Part shown: piece by piece, positions 14,672 through 22,356 of the stretch | Numbering within the stretch: position 1 is the first letter of the stretch | How the letters are laid out: every line of letters starts with the position of its first letter | Assembly (NCBI GenBank): GCA_009780765.1 | Contig: WQZK01000009.1 | Span: forward strand, 1-22,356 | Length of the DNA: 22,356 bases | DNA from: Defluviitaleaceae bacterium | GTDB lineage: Bacteria; Bacillota; Clostridia; Lachnospirales; UBA5962 | Direction of reading: 5' to 3' | Made by a program: the position numbers and the translations under genes | Notes under the pieces: model-generated | Seen by the model: only the letters and a program-made list of their open reading frames with translations | The model's database searches: none | What the model was told of the DNA's origin: nothing

Positions 14672-16402
14672 ATGAAAAACTTTTTCACAACATTAAGAAA
14701 AACAGAGCTTAGGTATCACAGTTTTATGCTACTTTTCATGCTGGCAGCTACTGTATCTTCTATATCACTTGTTGTTATGAACCGTTTAAGCGGAGAAATG
14801 AGTGAGGCTGCTGTTATTGGCGACGTAGATGTTTTAGTTAGGTTTATAATTTTTATTACAGGAGTTATGTTGATAAGGGCTTTGGCTTCGGCAGTATCAA
14901 CACTTACTATGTTTCGCTTTTCGGCATCCGCTGGATATAAGCTTCGTGCAAGTTTTATTAATCACTTCTTACGAGTACCTTTCTCTAAGGTTGAAAAGGT
15001 GCCAAGCGGCGAAAGGTTATCTATTTACTCCGTAGATATTCCAAGAGCAGAAAGCTTTGTATCTACGGGAACTTTAGGATTGTTTGCCGATTTTATATCA
15101 TTTATTTCGGCTTTTGTATTTTTACTTCTTATAAGTCCGTCGTTTACAGGAATTTTATTTTTGTGTGCAATTGGTATGCTTTTACTTCAGTTTTTGCTCT
15201 CCAAGCCAATACAGAAGCTTAGCGTTAAACAATCGGAAGAAAGTGCAAAGTTTAACGCCGTTGTGAACGATTCTTTGCAAAACCTTTCTGTTATAGCAGC
15301 ATATTCTTTAGAAGATGTTGTTGAAGAGCGTTATATGGATGCGTATAATAGCTTTTTTGCGGTTACAAAACGTTTTGCCAGAGGTATAGCACTTTTGGTT
15401 GGAACAATGGTTACCACAATGTTTAGCCCGCTAATTGTCGTTTTTATAGTGTTAGCACTTGCCACTATTAGGGGCGATATGTCGGTCGCTGATTTTATAG
15501 CCTTTGTAACAACAATAATGGTTGCAGCTGGTGGAATTATGCAACTTGGGCAAAATGTTGGAAGGCTTGCAGAGTTATCGGCAGGTGCTAAACGCCTTAA
15601 CGATAATACGGCTGATGCTTTAGAAGAACTTGAACAGAATGGCATAGAAAACGGCGAACTTAAGGCATTTGATATAAATTTTAATACTGTTGATTTTTCT
15701 TATAGCGAAGAAGAGGACTCACATCTAGCAGTAAATAGTGCGAATTTTTGTATAAAATCGGGCAGTAAAGTTGCCATTGTTGGCGGTAGTGGTTCTGGCA
15801 AGTCTACAATATTAAAGCTTTTGCTTGGTCTATATGAACCTCAAAACGGCACTATCACAATTGGAGAGAAGAGCACATCACAATTTGATAAGGCAGCTCT
15901 TAGAAATCTTTTTGCATATGTTCCACAAGACTCTTTTTTATTCCCTGAAAGTATTGGAAAGAATATTACACTTGAGGGCGAAATTACAGATATGACTCGA
16001 CTTGAGAAAGCTTGTGAAGATGCAGGTATACTGGATTTTATTAATACTTTGCCAAATAGATTTGATGGAGTTTTAACCGAGGCAGCCGAGAATGTTTCAG
16101 GCGGGCAACGTCAGCGTATTGCAATGGCGAGAGCATTTTATAAAAATGCTCCTATAATCTTGTTTGACGAAGCAACATCTTCTTTAGACCCTGCAACCGA
16201 AAGCTCAATTTTAGGAAGTTTTAAAACAATATCATCACAAAAGACTTTAATTATGGTATCTCATCGCATGAGTGCAATTTCTGTGTGCGATACTGTAATT
16301 GTTATGGAAGATGGCAAAATTTCTGGAATAGGTACGCATGAAGAATTAATTACTAAAAATGATGCATATAAAAATATCTACGAAAGCAAAGGGAGGGGAT
16401 AA
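14672..16402 (+). CDS. ABC exporter half-transporter, subunit 1
   Basis: A 576-aa exporter of the MsbA/LmrA-BmrCD type. The N-terminal transmembrane domain (about 15-310) has hydrophobic segments near 18-36, 54-74, 135-175 and 237-290. The ATP-binding domain (about 330-570) has Walker A GGSGSGKST at 371-379, Q-loop Gln419, signature VSGGQ at 475-479, Walker B ILFDE at 496-500 with the catalytic Glu, and switch His531. Its stop is 2 nt before the next gene, which encodes a second different half-transporter, so they probably form a heterodimer. Both nucleotide sites look catalytically complete. The substrate is unknown; the downstream acetyltransferase and deacetylase suggest an amine or drug-like compound. 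Confidence 0.92.
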   Translation: MKNFFTTLRKTELRYHSFMLLFMLAATVSSISLVVMNRLSGEMSEAAVIGDVDVLVRFIIFITGVMLIRALASAVSTLTMFRFSASAGYKLRASFINHFLRVPFSKVEKVPSGERLSIYSVDIPRAESFVSTGTLGLFADFISFISAFVFLLLISPSFTGILFLCAIGMLLLQFLLSKPIQKLSVKQSEESAKFNAVVNDSLQNLSVIAAYSLEDVVEERYMDAYNSFFAVTKRFARGIALLVGTMVTTMFSPLIVVFIVLALATIRGDMSVADFIAFVTTIMVAAGGIMQLGQNVGRLAELSAGAKRLNDNTADALEELEQNGIENGELKAFDINFNTVDFSYSEEEDSHLAVNSANFCIKSGSKVAIVGGSGSGKSTILKLLLGLYEPQNGTITIGEKSTSQFDKAALRNLFAYVPQDSFLFPESIGKNITLEGEITDMTRLEKACEDAGILDFINTLPNRFDGVLTEAAENVSGGQRQRIAMARAFYKNAPIILFDEATSSLDPATESSILGSFKTISSQKTLIMVSHRMSAISVCDTVIVMEDGKISGIGTHEELITKNDAYKNIYESKGRG

Positions 16403-16404
16403 GC

Positions 16405-18162
16405 ATGAAAGCACTTAAATCGAAACTTACAAAAGGCGATAACAAATATTTCTTTAAGATGTTTAAATTTATGAAACCATATGCTATTCGCTACGCAATA
16501 ACCCAATTTATTTATAGTGCCCAAGGCTTTGCTTTTATGCTTATGTTTGGTATATTTACGGGCAATATAATGACTTCTATAATAGAAGGCGATTACTCTA
16601 TGGTTGTTAATGCAGGTGTTACTTTAGGTGTTATGTTAATTGCTTTTATTGCCATCATGCTTTTTGGGGTTTACATAAACATTGTTTCTATAGAACGTGC
16701 TATGATGGATTTAAAACGCCAGCTTTTCCGTACTTTTATGCGCACAGGTATAGAAGATATGGCACATAGCGGTGAAGGAATAGCTTCGATAAATACTGAT
16801 GCAAACACCGCAGAAGGCGTTTTTGGAAATTCATTAATGATGCTTTTAAACAACGCAATAACTTTTGTTGGTGCGGCAGTTACTATTTTAGTTATGGACT
16901 GGAGGCTTGGTTTGGCTTCACTTGTTGTAGGTGCATTAAGCTTTATTATGCAGCACCGTTTTACAGAGCCTTTAGCTAGAGTAGGGCGTGAACAGCTAGA
17001 AGCTAATGCTGATTCTTTAAAAGAAGCGAGCAATGTTTTTTCTGGGGCAATGGCAATAAGAGCATATAATATGCAGCCACAAGCTTTTTTAACTTTTGAT
17101 AAAGAAAATCGACGCATAAAAGCACTAAATATTAAACAAGGTTTTATTCGCATGGGGCAAAACTTGTTTCAAACGGTAGAAGGTTGGTTAAATTTGGTGG
17201 TTGTATTCGGTTTTGGTGGCTGGCTTGCGGCAACGGGGCGGGTAGATTTTCCTGTTTTGGCTACAGTTTTTGTTATGAGTTCTTCATTAACATCTTCAAT
17301 CGGGCAAATAGGTGCAAGTTATGCAGGATTGCAGCCTCACATTGCAGGAGCTAAGCGAGTGTTTAAAATACTTGAAAAAGATGGGGTAACTTCTGAACAT
17401 AAAGGCACTGATTTTTCAAAAAAAGCAAGTGGTTATGAAATAGAAATTAAAAATTTTAACTTTAGATACTTAGATTCTGAAATAGATGTGCTTAAAGAAA
17501 TAAACCTTAAAATTGCTGAAAATAAGATGGTTGCGTTGGTTGGTGAGTCTGGTAGTGGAAAGTCTACTCTTTTAAGGGCAATTATTGGTATGTATGAAAG
17601 AGAAGAGATAGGAATAAGCGTGGGTGATTTAACTTTTGCTGAAAGCTCACTACGAAACTGGAGACAAAATTTTGCTTATGTAGACCAAAGTTGCAAACTT
17701 TTTGATCTAAGTATAAAGCAAAATATAGCAATGGGTGCTGCAGGGATTGCTGTTTCTGATGAGGATATAATCAAAGCTTCAAAACGTGCGGCAGCACACA
17801 GTTTTATAGAAGAGTTTGAAGAGGGTTATGATACACCTTGTGGTGAGAAAGGCTCAACTCTTTCGGGCGGGCAAAAGCAGCGTATTGCTATAGCTCGTGC
17901 CTTAGTAAAACAAGCTCCTATACTTGTTTTTGATGAGGCAACAAGTGCCTTAGATAAAGAATCTGAAAGGCACATAATGGAAACAATAAATTCTTTAAGG
18001 CAAGATCATACTATTTTACTCACAACTCATAATTTAGAAAATGTGATTTCTGCTGATATGATTGTAGTTTTGGATAATGGTAAAGTTGCAGAAATTGGAA
18101 CGCATGAAGAGCTCGTCGCTAAAGGTGGGGTATATCATAATTTATGTTCTCACAATAGTTAG
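16405..18162 (+). CDS. ABC exporter half-transporter, subunit 2
   Basis: A 585-aa partner of the preceding gene. The transmembrane domain (about 25-310) has hydrophobic segments around 30-55, 68-95, 148-182 and 260-295. The ATP-binding domain has Walker A GESGSGKST at 380-388, the Q-loop motif VDQS, signature LSGGQ at 486-490, Walker B ILVFDE at 506-511 and switch His541. The loop after Walker A is shortened compared with the first subunit (no usual D-G-x-I-x-I-D-G segment), a divergence seen in heterodimeric exporters. The start follows GGGAGGGG, which overlaps the end of the first gene. The TAG stop overlaps the AGGAGG of the following GNAT gene. Confidence 0.92.
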   Translation: MKALKSKLTKGDNKYFFKMFKFMKPYAIRYAITQFIYSAQGFAFMLMFGIFTGNIMTSIIEGDYSMVVNAGVTLGVMLIAFIAIMLFGVYINIVSIERAMMDLKRQLFRTFMRTGIEDMAHSGEGIASINTDANTAEGVFGNSLMMLLNNAITFVGAAVTILVMDWRLGLASLVVGALSFIMQHRFTEPLARVGREQLEANADSLKEASNVFSGAMAIRAYNMQPQAFLTFDKENRRIKALNIKQGFIRMGQNLFQTVEGWLNLVVVFGFGGWLAATGRVDFPVLATVFVMSSSLTSSIGQIGASYAGLQPHIAGAKRVFKILEKDGVTSEHKGTDFSKKASGYEIEIKNFNFRYLDSEIDVLKEINLKIAENKMVALVGESGSGKSTLLRAIIGMYEREEIGISVGDLTFAESSLRNWRQNFAYVDQSCKLFDLSIKQNIAMGAAGIAVSDEDIIKASKRAAAHSFIEEFEEGYDTPCGEKGSTLSGGQKQRIAIARALVKQAPILVFDEATSALDKESERHIMETINSLRQDHTILLTTHNLENVISADMIVVLDNGKVAEIGTHEELVAKGGVYHNLCSHNS

Positions 18163-18173
18163 GAGGTTTATTA

Positions 18174-19328
18174 GTGCAAGATGTTACAATAAGATCAATG
18201 AGGATTGAAGAGCTTAATAAAATAGCAAGCCTAATATCTACAGGATATTATGATGATATATTTTTTAAATGGGTGGTAGAAAACGACGAAGATCGGCACA
18301 AGGTGGTAACAGAATATTACAAAGTATACCTTAATGCCAAAGGTGCGGTAGTTAATGTGGCTGAAAATGGATCTAATAAGATATTAGGAGCTTCTGTGTG
18401 GCTTCCACATGATGTTGATGCAAGTATTTATGATGATATAAATACGGTGGCTGGTATTTATGCAGATAAGTTTCAAGCAGTTGCAGATAATTCGCATTAT
18501 AGTGAGCCGCCTAATATAGCATTTTACCAATTAGTAGGCTTTGCTGTTGATAAAAAAACACAAGGAACAGGTGTAGGTGCTAAACTACTTAAACATAGTT
18601 TGGATGAGTTTGATAAACAAGGAATTTCAACATATCTTGAAGCAAGTACTCCTTATTTTGGCAGTGGGGTTTACGGGAAATTTGGCTATCAACCAGTGGG
18701 CGAGCTAATGGTGTTTACAGAGAGTGCTGTTTTATATCCATTATGGAGGTCTGCACAAAAGCAGCATCAAATAACATTTGGTGAATATAATTGGGTTGTT
18801 TTAGAAGAGCGTGATGATAGTATACTAATATTATCCGAAAAAATTATAGAAACTAAAAAATATCATGACTTATATGAAAATATAACATGGGAAAATTCTA
18901 CTGTACGTAAATATTTAAATGATGATTTTTATGGTGGATTTACTTCTAGCGAAAAATCACAAATACTTGAAACTAAAATAATTAATAATGCTAATCCGTG
19001 GTATAATACTTGTGGTGGAAATTCTACAATGGATAAAATTTTTCTTCTATCAGTCGAAGAGGTAGTAAAATACTTTGGTGATAGCGGCCAACTTAAAAAT
19101 CCAAAAATCAAGTTTTTTATCGACGATAATTTTAACGATAACCGCAAAGCAACACTTAAGAACAATTCACCATCTAGGTGGATTTTGCGAACTTCGGGGA
19201 ATTCTCAAAATTTTGTTTCTGTTGTAACTGTAGATGGTAGAGTTTCTGTAACGGGTGATTTTGTTAACCGCCAAAGCATGGCACTTTTTAGTGCAGGTAT
19301 AAGGCCAGCAATGTGGATAAAGAGGTAG
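18174..19328 (+). CDS. GNAT N-acetyltransferase fused to a C-terminal DUF6273 domain
   Basis: A 384-aa fusion protein. Residues about 1-180 are a GNAT acetyltransferase, similar in pattern to puromycin-acetyltransferase-like enzymes. It has the acetyl-CoA loop QGTGVGAKLL at 130-139 and the C-terminal GKFGYQPVGE strand at 168-177. Residues about 199-383 match the DUF6273 pattern: FGEYNWVVLE, NITWENSTVRKYLND, FLLSVEEVVKYF and a terminal GIRPAMWI. DUF6273 is of unknown function and is common in Firmicutes surface and regulatory proteins, so its fusion to GNAT is unusual. The start is GTG at 18174 with AGGAGG 7 nt upstream. It sits between an ABC exporter and a deacetylase in one operon. The substrate is not predictable; a small amine or a protein lysine is possible. 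Confidence 0.85.
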   Translation: MQDVTIRSMRIEELNKIASLISTGYYDDIFFKWVVENDEDRHKVVTEYYKVYLNAKGAVVNVAENGSNKILGASVWLPHDVDASIYDDINTVAGIYADKFQAVADNSHYSEPPNIAFYQLVGFAVDKKTQGTGVGAKLLKHSLDEFDKQGISTYLEASTPYFGSGVYGKFGYQPVGELMVFTESAVLYPLWRSAQKQHQITFGEYNWVVLEERDDSILILSEKIIETKKYHDLYENITWENSTVRKYLNDDFYGGFTSSEKSQILETKIINNANPWYNTCGGNSTMDKIFLLSVEEVVKYFGDSGQLKNPKIKFFIDDNFNDNRKATLKNNSPSRWILRTSGNSQNFVSVVTVDGRVSVTGDFVNRQSMALFSAGIRPAMWIKR

Positions 19329-19338
19329 GTATAACGAT

Positions 19339-20457
19339 ATGGAAAAGGAAAAGAATACAGCATTTATATGGGATGAGAGCTATTTTTGGCACAATGCAGG
19401 CGATGGAGCATTGTTTGAGCCAGCAGGTGGTTATATTCAAGGAAATGGTTCTGTCGAAAGCCCAGAAAGCAAGCGAAGAGTTAAAAATTTATTAGAAAAA
19501 AGTGGGTTAATGGCTCAATTAGTACAAATAAAGCCAGAGCCTGCAACAGAAGAGCAATTAGAGTATTATCATACAAAACGGCATATAGAAGCAGTAAAAG
19601 AAATGAGCCAAATTGGCGGAATAGACTGTGGTGATTCTGCCATAGTGGGGCGAGGCTCTTATGAAATAGCCAAACTTTCAGTTGGTGGTGCAATTACTGC
19701 GGTTAAAACCGTAGTAGAAAGTGATACAATAAAAACGGCATATGTACTTACAAGGCCGCCGGGCCATCATGCTGAGGCAGACCGAGGCATGGGATTTTGC
19801 ATATTCAATAATATTGTTATAGCTACCAAGTACGCCCAAAAAGAACTAGGGATAAAAAAAATTCTTATCCTTGATTGGGATGCACATCACGGTAATGGCA
19901 CGGAAGATGCTTTTTATGAAGATGATAGTGTATTGTTTATATCTATACATCAAGATGGACTAGAGCCTATAAATAGGGGTAAAAAAGAGGATATTGGAAT
20001 GGGTGCAGGTAAAGGTTTTACTATTAATATTCCTTTACATGCAGCTTCTGGTGATGCAGTTTATAAATATGCCTTTGAGCAAATAATAACTCCTGCAATA
20101 GAAAACTTTAAGCCAGAGCTTATACTAGTTTCGGCAGGGCAAGATGCAAGTATTTTTGACCCTCTAGGGCGAATGATGCTCTCAACAGATGGATATAGAT
20201 ACATGACAAAAACCATAAAAAAGCTTGCAGAAGATTATGCAAACGGGCGTATAGTTTGTTTGCATGAAGGTGGATATTGTGAAACTTATGTTCCTTTTTG
20301 TACACATGCCATTATTGAAGAGTTAAGTGGTATTACTACAGATGTAGGCGACCCATTTATATACGCCATGGCAGGAACGACATATAAAGACTTATTAGCT
20401 CACCAAAAAGAACATGTTGACGAAATAAAGGCATACTGTTTGGCTACTTCTTTCTAA
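19339..20457 (+). CDS. Class II HDAC-like deacetylase / acetylpolyamine amidohydrolase family
   Basis: A 372-aa zinc-dependent amidohydrolase of the arginase-deacetylase fold. The charge-relay pair is His143-His144 in RPPGHHAE. Zn ligands are Asp181 and His183 in DWDAHHGNGT and Asp269 in SAGQDASIFDPLG. The transition-state Tyr is probably Tyr313 in HEGGYCE. Family members remove acetyl groups from lysines (AcuC-like, HDAH) or from acetylpolyamines. The region before Asp269 has Gln where most class II members have Phe. It starts 10 nt after the GNAT stop with GAGGTAGG upstream, so it is the last gene of the operon. Next to an acetyltransferase it suggests reversible acetylation of one substrate. 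No strong terminator follows. Confidence 0.92.
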   Translation: MEKEKNTAFIWDESYFWHNAGDGALFEPAGGYIQGNGSVESPESKRRVKNLLEKSGLMAQLVQIKPEPATEEQLEYYHTKRHIEAVKEMSQIGGIDCGDSAIVGRGSYEIAKLSVGGAITAVKTVVESDTIKTAYVLTRPPGHHAEADRGMGFCIFNNIVIATKYAQKELGIKKILILDWDAHHGNGTEDAFYEDDSVLFISIHQDGLEPINRGKKEDIGMGAGKGFTINIPLHAASGDAVYKYAFEQIITPAIENFKPELILVSAGQDASIFDPLGRMMLSTDGYRYMTKTIKKLAEDYANGRIVCLHEGGYCETYVPFCTHAIIEELSGITTDVGDPFIYAMAGTTYKDLLAHQKEHVDEIKAYCLATSF

Positions 20458-20556
20458 CATGTGTACATGGCTAGATAATATTATAAATCGTATGTAGACT
20501 CTTTTAGAAAGACCTAATTCAAGACCAGAAGATATTTTGGTATCACCAAATTAATC

Positions 20557-20585
20557 TTGACTTATTAATATTTTTATGATAATAT
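20557..20585 (+). promoter_or_regulatory. Promoter of the leader ORF-ABC-F transcript
   Basis: TTGACT (20557-20562) and TAATAT (20580-20585) are 17 bp apart, predicting a start near 20592, about 28 nt before the leader ORF. A small inverted repeat, TTTGGT/ACCAAA at 20536-20550, lies just upstream of the -35. Confidence 0.55.
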
Positions 20586-20619
20586 TAAACTAATATTTAC
20601 GTGAAAGGTGGTGATAGGT

Positions 20620-20772
20620 ATGAAACAATATAGAATAGGCACAACAAACAACTGTGCATTTTTGGCGGTTGCAAACCGTCAACTTGCAATGGGAACAGTT
20701 ACCTCAAAGGGGGAAGTCTGCCCATTTTTAGGAAGAGATTGTTTTGCGTGCCTATCATCACATACTGGGTAA
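20620..20772 (+). CDS. 50-aa leader peptide upstream of ABC-F
   Basis: A 50-codon ORF with a strong ribosome binding site (AAAGGTGGTGAT, 4 nt before the ATG). The peptide starts MKQYRIGTTNNCAFLAVANR and has Cys12, Cys34, Cys41 and Cys44, the last three in CPFLGRDCFAC. It has no signal peptide or membrane segment. It ends 20 nt before a Rho-independent terminator that in turn precedes the ABC-F gene. This order (promoter, translated leader, terminator, ABC-F) is known from antibiotic-responsive ABC-F genes, where a stalled ribosome on the leader prevents termination. The peptide is longer than typical macrolide or lincosamide leaders, so a separate function such as metal binding or a modified-peptide precursor cannot be excluded. 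I recognise no family. Confidence 0.7.
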   Translation: MKQYRIGTTNNCAFLAVANRQLAMGTVTSKGEVCPFLGRDCFACLSSHTG

Positions 20773-20792
20773 AATATACCCTTTATTTGGTG

Positions 20793-20829
20793 CCCTGTGC
20801 AAGTAAAACAATTTGCACAGGGTATTTTT
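20793..20829 (+). terminator. Attenuator terminator before ABC-F
   Basis: A perfect 10-bp stem CCCTGTGCAA (20793-20802) / TTGCACAGGG (20813-20822) with a 10-nt loop and a TATTTTTA tail. It lies between the leader stop and the ABC-F ribosome binding site, so it should stop transcription before the gene unless disrupted. Alternative pairings exist: CTGTGCA at 20652-20658 repeats the left arm, CTTGCA and GGG at 20683-20693 can pair with the left arm, and TACCC at 20777-20781 can pair with GGGTA at 20820-20824. Confidence 0.8.
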
Positions 20830-20857
20830 ATGCCAAAATATAAAGGAGTTTTTTATT

Positions 20858-22356
20858 ATGATTGATATTTCAGTACACGAGTTAAATAAATATTATGGTG
20901 CCAACCATGTTCTTAAAGGAATTACATTTGAGGTTTACAAAGGCGAAAAAATTGGGTTGCTTGGCAAAAACGGTTCTGGTAAAACAACCTTGTTTAAAAT
21001 AATAGCTGAAAACGAGCCTTATGATGGTGGTAGCCTTTCTAAAGCATCAGGCAAGAAAGTTGAAATTCTCGCACAAATTCCTATTTTTAATGAAAGCGAT
21101 ACGGTGGACGATATTTTGCGTTCATCATTTAAGGAAATAACCGAAGTTTATGAAGCAATGAAAAGAATTGAGGGCGATGCTAACGAAAAAGCTTTAATGA
21201 AATACGGTAAATTAATGGAAGAATATGAGCGGCTCGGAGGATATGATATAGAATTTAAAATTGAAAAAATATGCAACGGAATGAATATTTCTGAAACACT
21301 AAGAAAGAGCCCTTTCAGATTATTAAGCGGTGGTGAGAAAACACGTATAAATTTAGCTCGTATTCTTTTGCGTGATTGCGATATACTTTTACTCGACGAA
21401 CCAACAAATCATCTTGATTTAAATTCGCTTAAATGGTTAGAAAATTTCCTTAAAGAATTTCAAGGCACTGTTATAACTATATCGCATGATAGAGTTTTCC
21501 TTGATAATGTTATAACTAGAATAATAGAAATTGAAGAAGGGAAAGTAAATTTTTATACTGGAAACTATTCATGGTATGCTGAGGAAAAAGAACGCAGATT
21601 CATTTCGCAATTAGAGCAATACGAACGCCAACAAAAAGAAATTAAAAGAATTGAAGATAGGGCAAAATGGTTTGTTGAACAAAATAGGTTTACAACAAAA
21701 CATCATGCTATATTGTCGAGGATTGACCACATGGAAAAAGTGGATAAGCCTATAACATCAAGAAAAATGGCGGAGGAGTTTAGCGGAACAGGTCATGCGG
21801 CGAAAGAAGTGTTTACGCTTGATAAAGTATATAAAAACTATGGCGATAATGTTTTACTTAAAAATGTAAGCCTTAGTGTCTGGCGAAACGACCGTATTGC
21901 CCTAATTGGTGCAAATGGTTGCGGAAAATCGACTTTACTTAGGCTAATAATGGATGAGGAAGCTTGTGATAGTGGGATTATTAAGGTGAGTAGCAACATA
22001 AAAATTGCGTATATGCCTCAAATTATATATTTTGATGACGAAAACGTAACAGTGCTTGAAACTTTGCGTAATACATTAGGTGTTTTAGAAGAAAAAGCCA
22101 GAAGCATACTTGCACGCTTTTTATTTAGAGGAGCAGACGTATTAAAAAAAGTTGGAACTCTTTCTGGTGGAGAGAAAAGTCGTTTAAAACTATGCCTTCT
22201 CATGCAGGAAAAAGCAAATTTTTTAATACTTGATGAGCCAACAAATCATCTTGATATTGAAACAAGAGAATGGATTGAAAATGTTGTATCTGAGTGGGAT
22301 TGCACTATGCTATTTATATCACATGATCGATACTTTTTGAATAAGTTTGCTTCAAA
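20858..22356 (+). CDS. ABC-F family ATPase, probable ribosomal protection protein (3' end outside window)
   Basis: The first 499 residues of a soluble ABC-F protein with two ATP-binding domains and no membrane segments. Domain 1 has Walker A GKNGSGKTT at 36-44, signature LSGGEKTR at 156-163, Walker B ILLLDEPTNHLD at 176-187 and switch His210. The interdomain linker (about 240-315) is rich in charged residues. Domain 2 has Walker A GANGCGKST at 351-359, LSGGEKSR at 435-442 and LILDEPTNHLD at 456-466. ABC-F proteins bind the ribosomal E site and either aid translation or displace 50S-targeting antibiotics. The attenuator in front favours an antibiotic-resistance-type member, but sequence alone does not prove it. 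The ATG follows AAAGGAG. Only the C-terminal end is cut by the window. Confidence 0.93.
   Translation, partial: MIDISVHELNKYYGANHVLKGITFEVYKGEKIGLLGKNGSGKTTLFKIIAENEPYDGGSLSKASGKKVEILAQIPIFNESDTVDDILRSSFKEITEVYEAMKRIEGDANEKALMKYGKLMEEYERLGGYDIEFKIEKICNGMNISETLRKSPFRLLSGGEKTRINLARILLRDCDILLLDEPTNHLDLNSLKWLENFLKEFQGTVITISHDRVFLDNVITRIIEIEEGKVNFYTGNYSWYAEEKERRFISQLEQYERQQKEIKRIEDRAKWFVEQNRFTTKHHAILSRIDHMEKVDKPITSRKMAEEFSGTGHAAKEVFTLDKVYKNYGDNVLLKNVSLSVWRNDRIALIGANGCGKSTLLRLIMDEEACDSGIIKVSSNIKIAYMPQIIYFDDENVTVLETLRNTLGVLEEKARSILARFLFRGADVLKKVGTLSGGEKSRLKLCLLMQEKANFLILDEPTNHLDIETREWIENVVSEWDCTMLFISHDRYFLNKFAS

Noticed and set aside
16671..17153. 160-codon minus-strand ORF
   Set aside because: Antisense to the transmembrane domain of the second ABC subunit; an open frame by codon bias only.
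20536..20550. TTTGGT/ACCAAA hairpin as terminator of the exporter operon
   Set aside because: A 6-bp stem with no T run; it could equally be an operator next to the leader promoter, and neither is supported.
1..22356. CRISPR arrays, tRNA, rRNA, insertion-sequence inverted repeats
   Set aside because: None seen on reading both strands; no periodic repeats, no cloverleaf-like segment and no DDE transposase.

Overview
The window is AT-rich with strong Shine-Dalgarno sequences (AGGAGG type), sigma-A-like promoters and a gene set typical of anaerobic Firmicutes: hybrid cluster protein with a ferredoxin partner, glutamine-dependent NAD synthase, a MocR regulator and an ABC-F ATPase with a leader attenuator. 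I infer a member of the class Clostridia, possibly Lachnospirales-like. No rRNA, tRNA or CRISPR array was seen.

Layout. 1-550: the 3' end of an unknown gene, then a decayed RHS/YD-repeat remnant and a terminator. 579-2777 (minus): a lipoprotein and the GTPase HflX, probably one operon. 2870-6174 (plus): a MocR-type regulator overlapping NAD synthase, closed by a terminator. 6227-6391 (minus): a tiny Met/Gly-rich protein with an internal duplication. 6554-8761: a subtilisin-like protease gene cut off right after its catalytic His motif, facing a large serine recombinase that is translationally coupled to a 50-codon upstream gene. 8879-11886: a Crp/Fnr regulator divergent from a 4Fe-4S protein and Hcp; a palindrome lies between them at about -41.5 from the inferred hcp-operon start. 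11955-14520 (minus): catalase-peroxidase KatG and a small DUF454 membrane protein. 14672-20457 (plus): a tight four-gene operon with two ABC exporter half-transporters, a GNAT acetyltransferase fused to a DUF6273 domain, and a class II HDAC-like deacetylase. 20557-22356 (plus): promoter, 50-aa Cys-containing leader ORF, Rho-independent terminator, then an ABC-F ATPase that runs off the window. That is the architecture of ribosome-mediated attenuation.

How the genes work together. The middle of the window reads as a stress region: NO detoxification (Hcp, under a Crp/Fnr protein), peroxide detoxification (KatG), small-molecule export plus acetylation/deacetylation (ABC-ABC-GNAT-HDAC), and probable ribosome protection (ABC-F). 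The serine recombinase marks a recombination event at the left edge of this region. Whether it ever carried the stress genes cannot be decided here, because the missing half of the protease gene is not in the window.

The items most worth a second look are the leader ORF/attenuator before the ABC-F gene, the acetyltransferase-deacetylase-exporter operon, the recombinase with its small coupled gene and broken target, and the Crp/Fnr operator.
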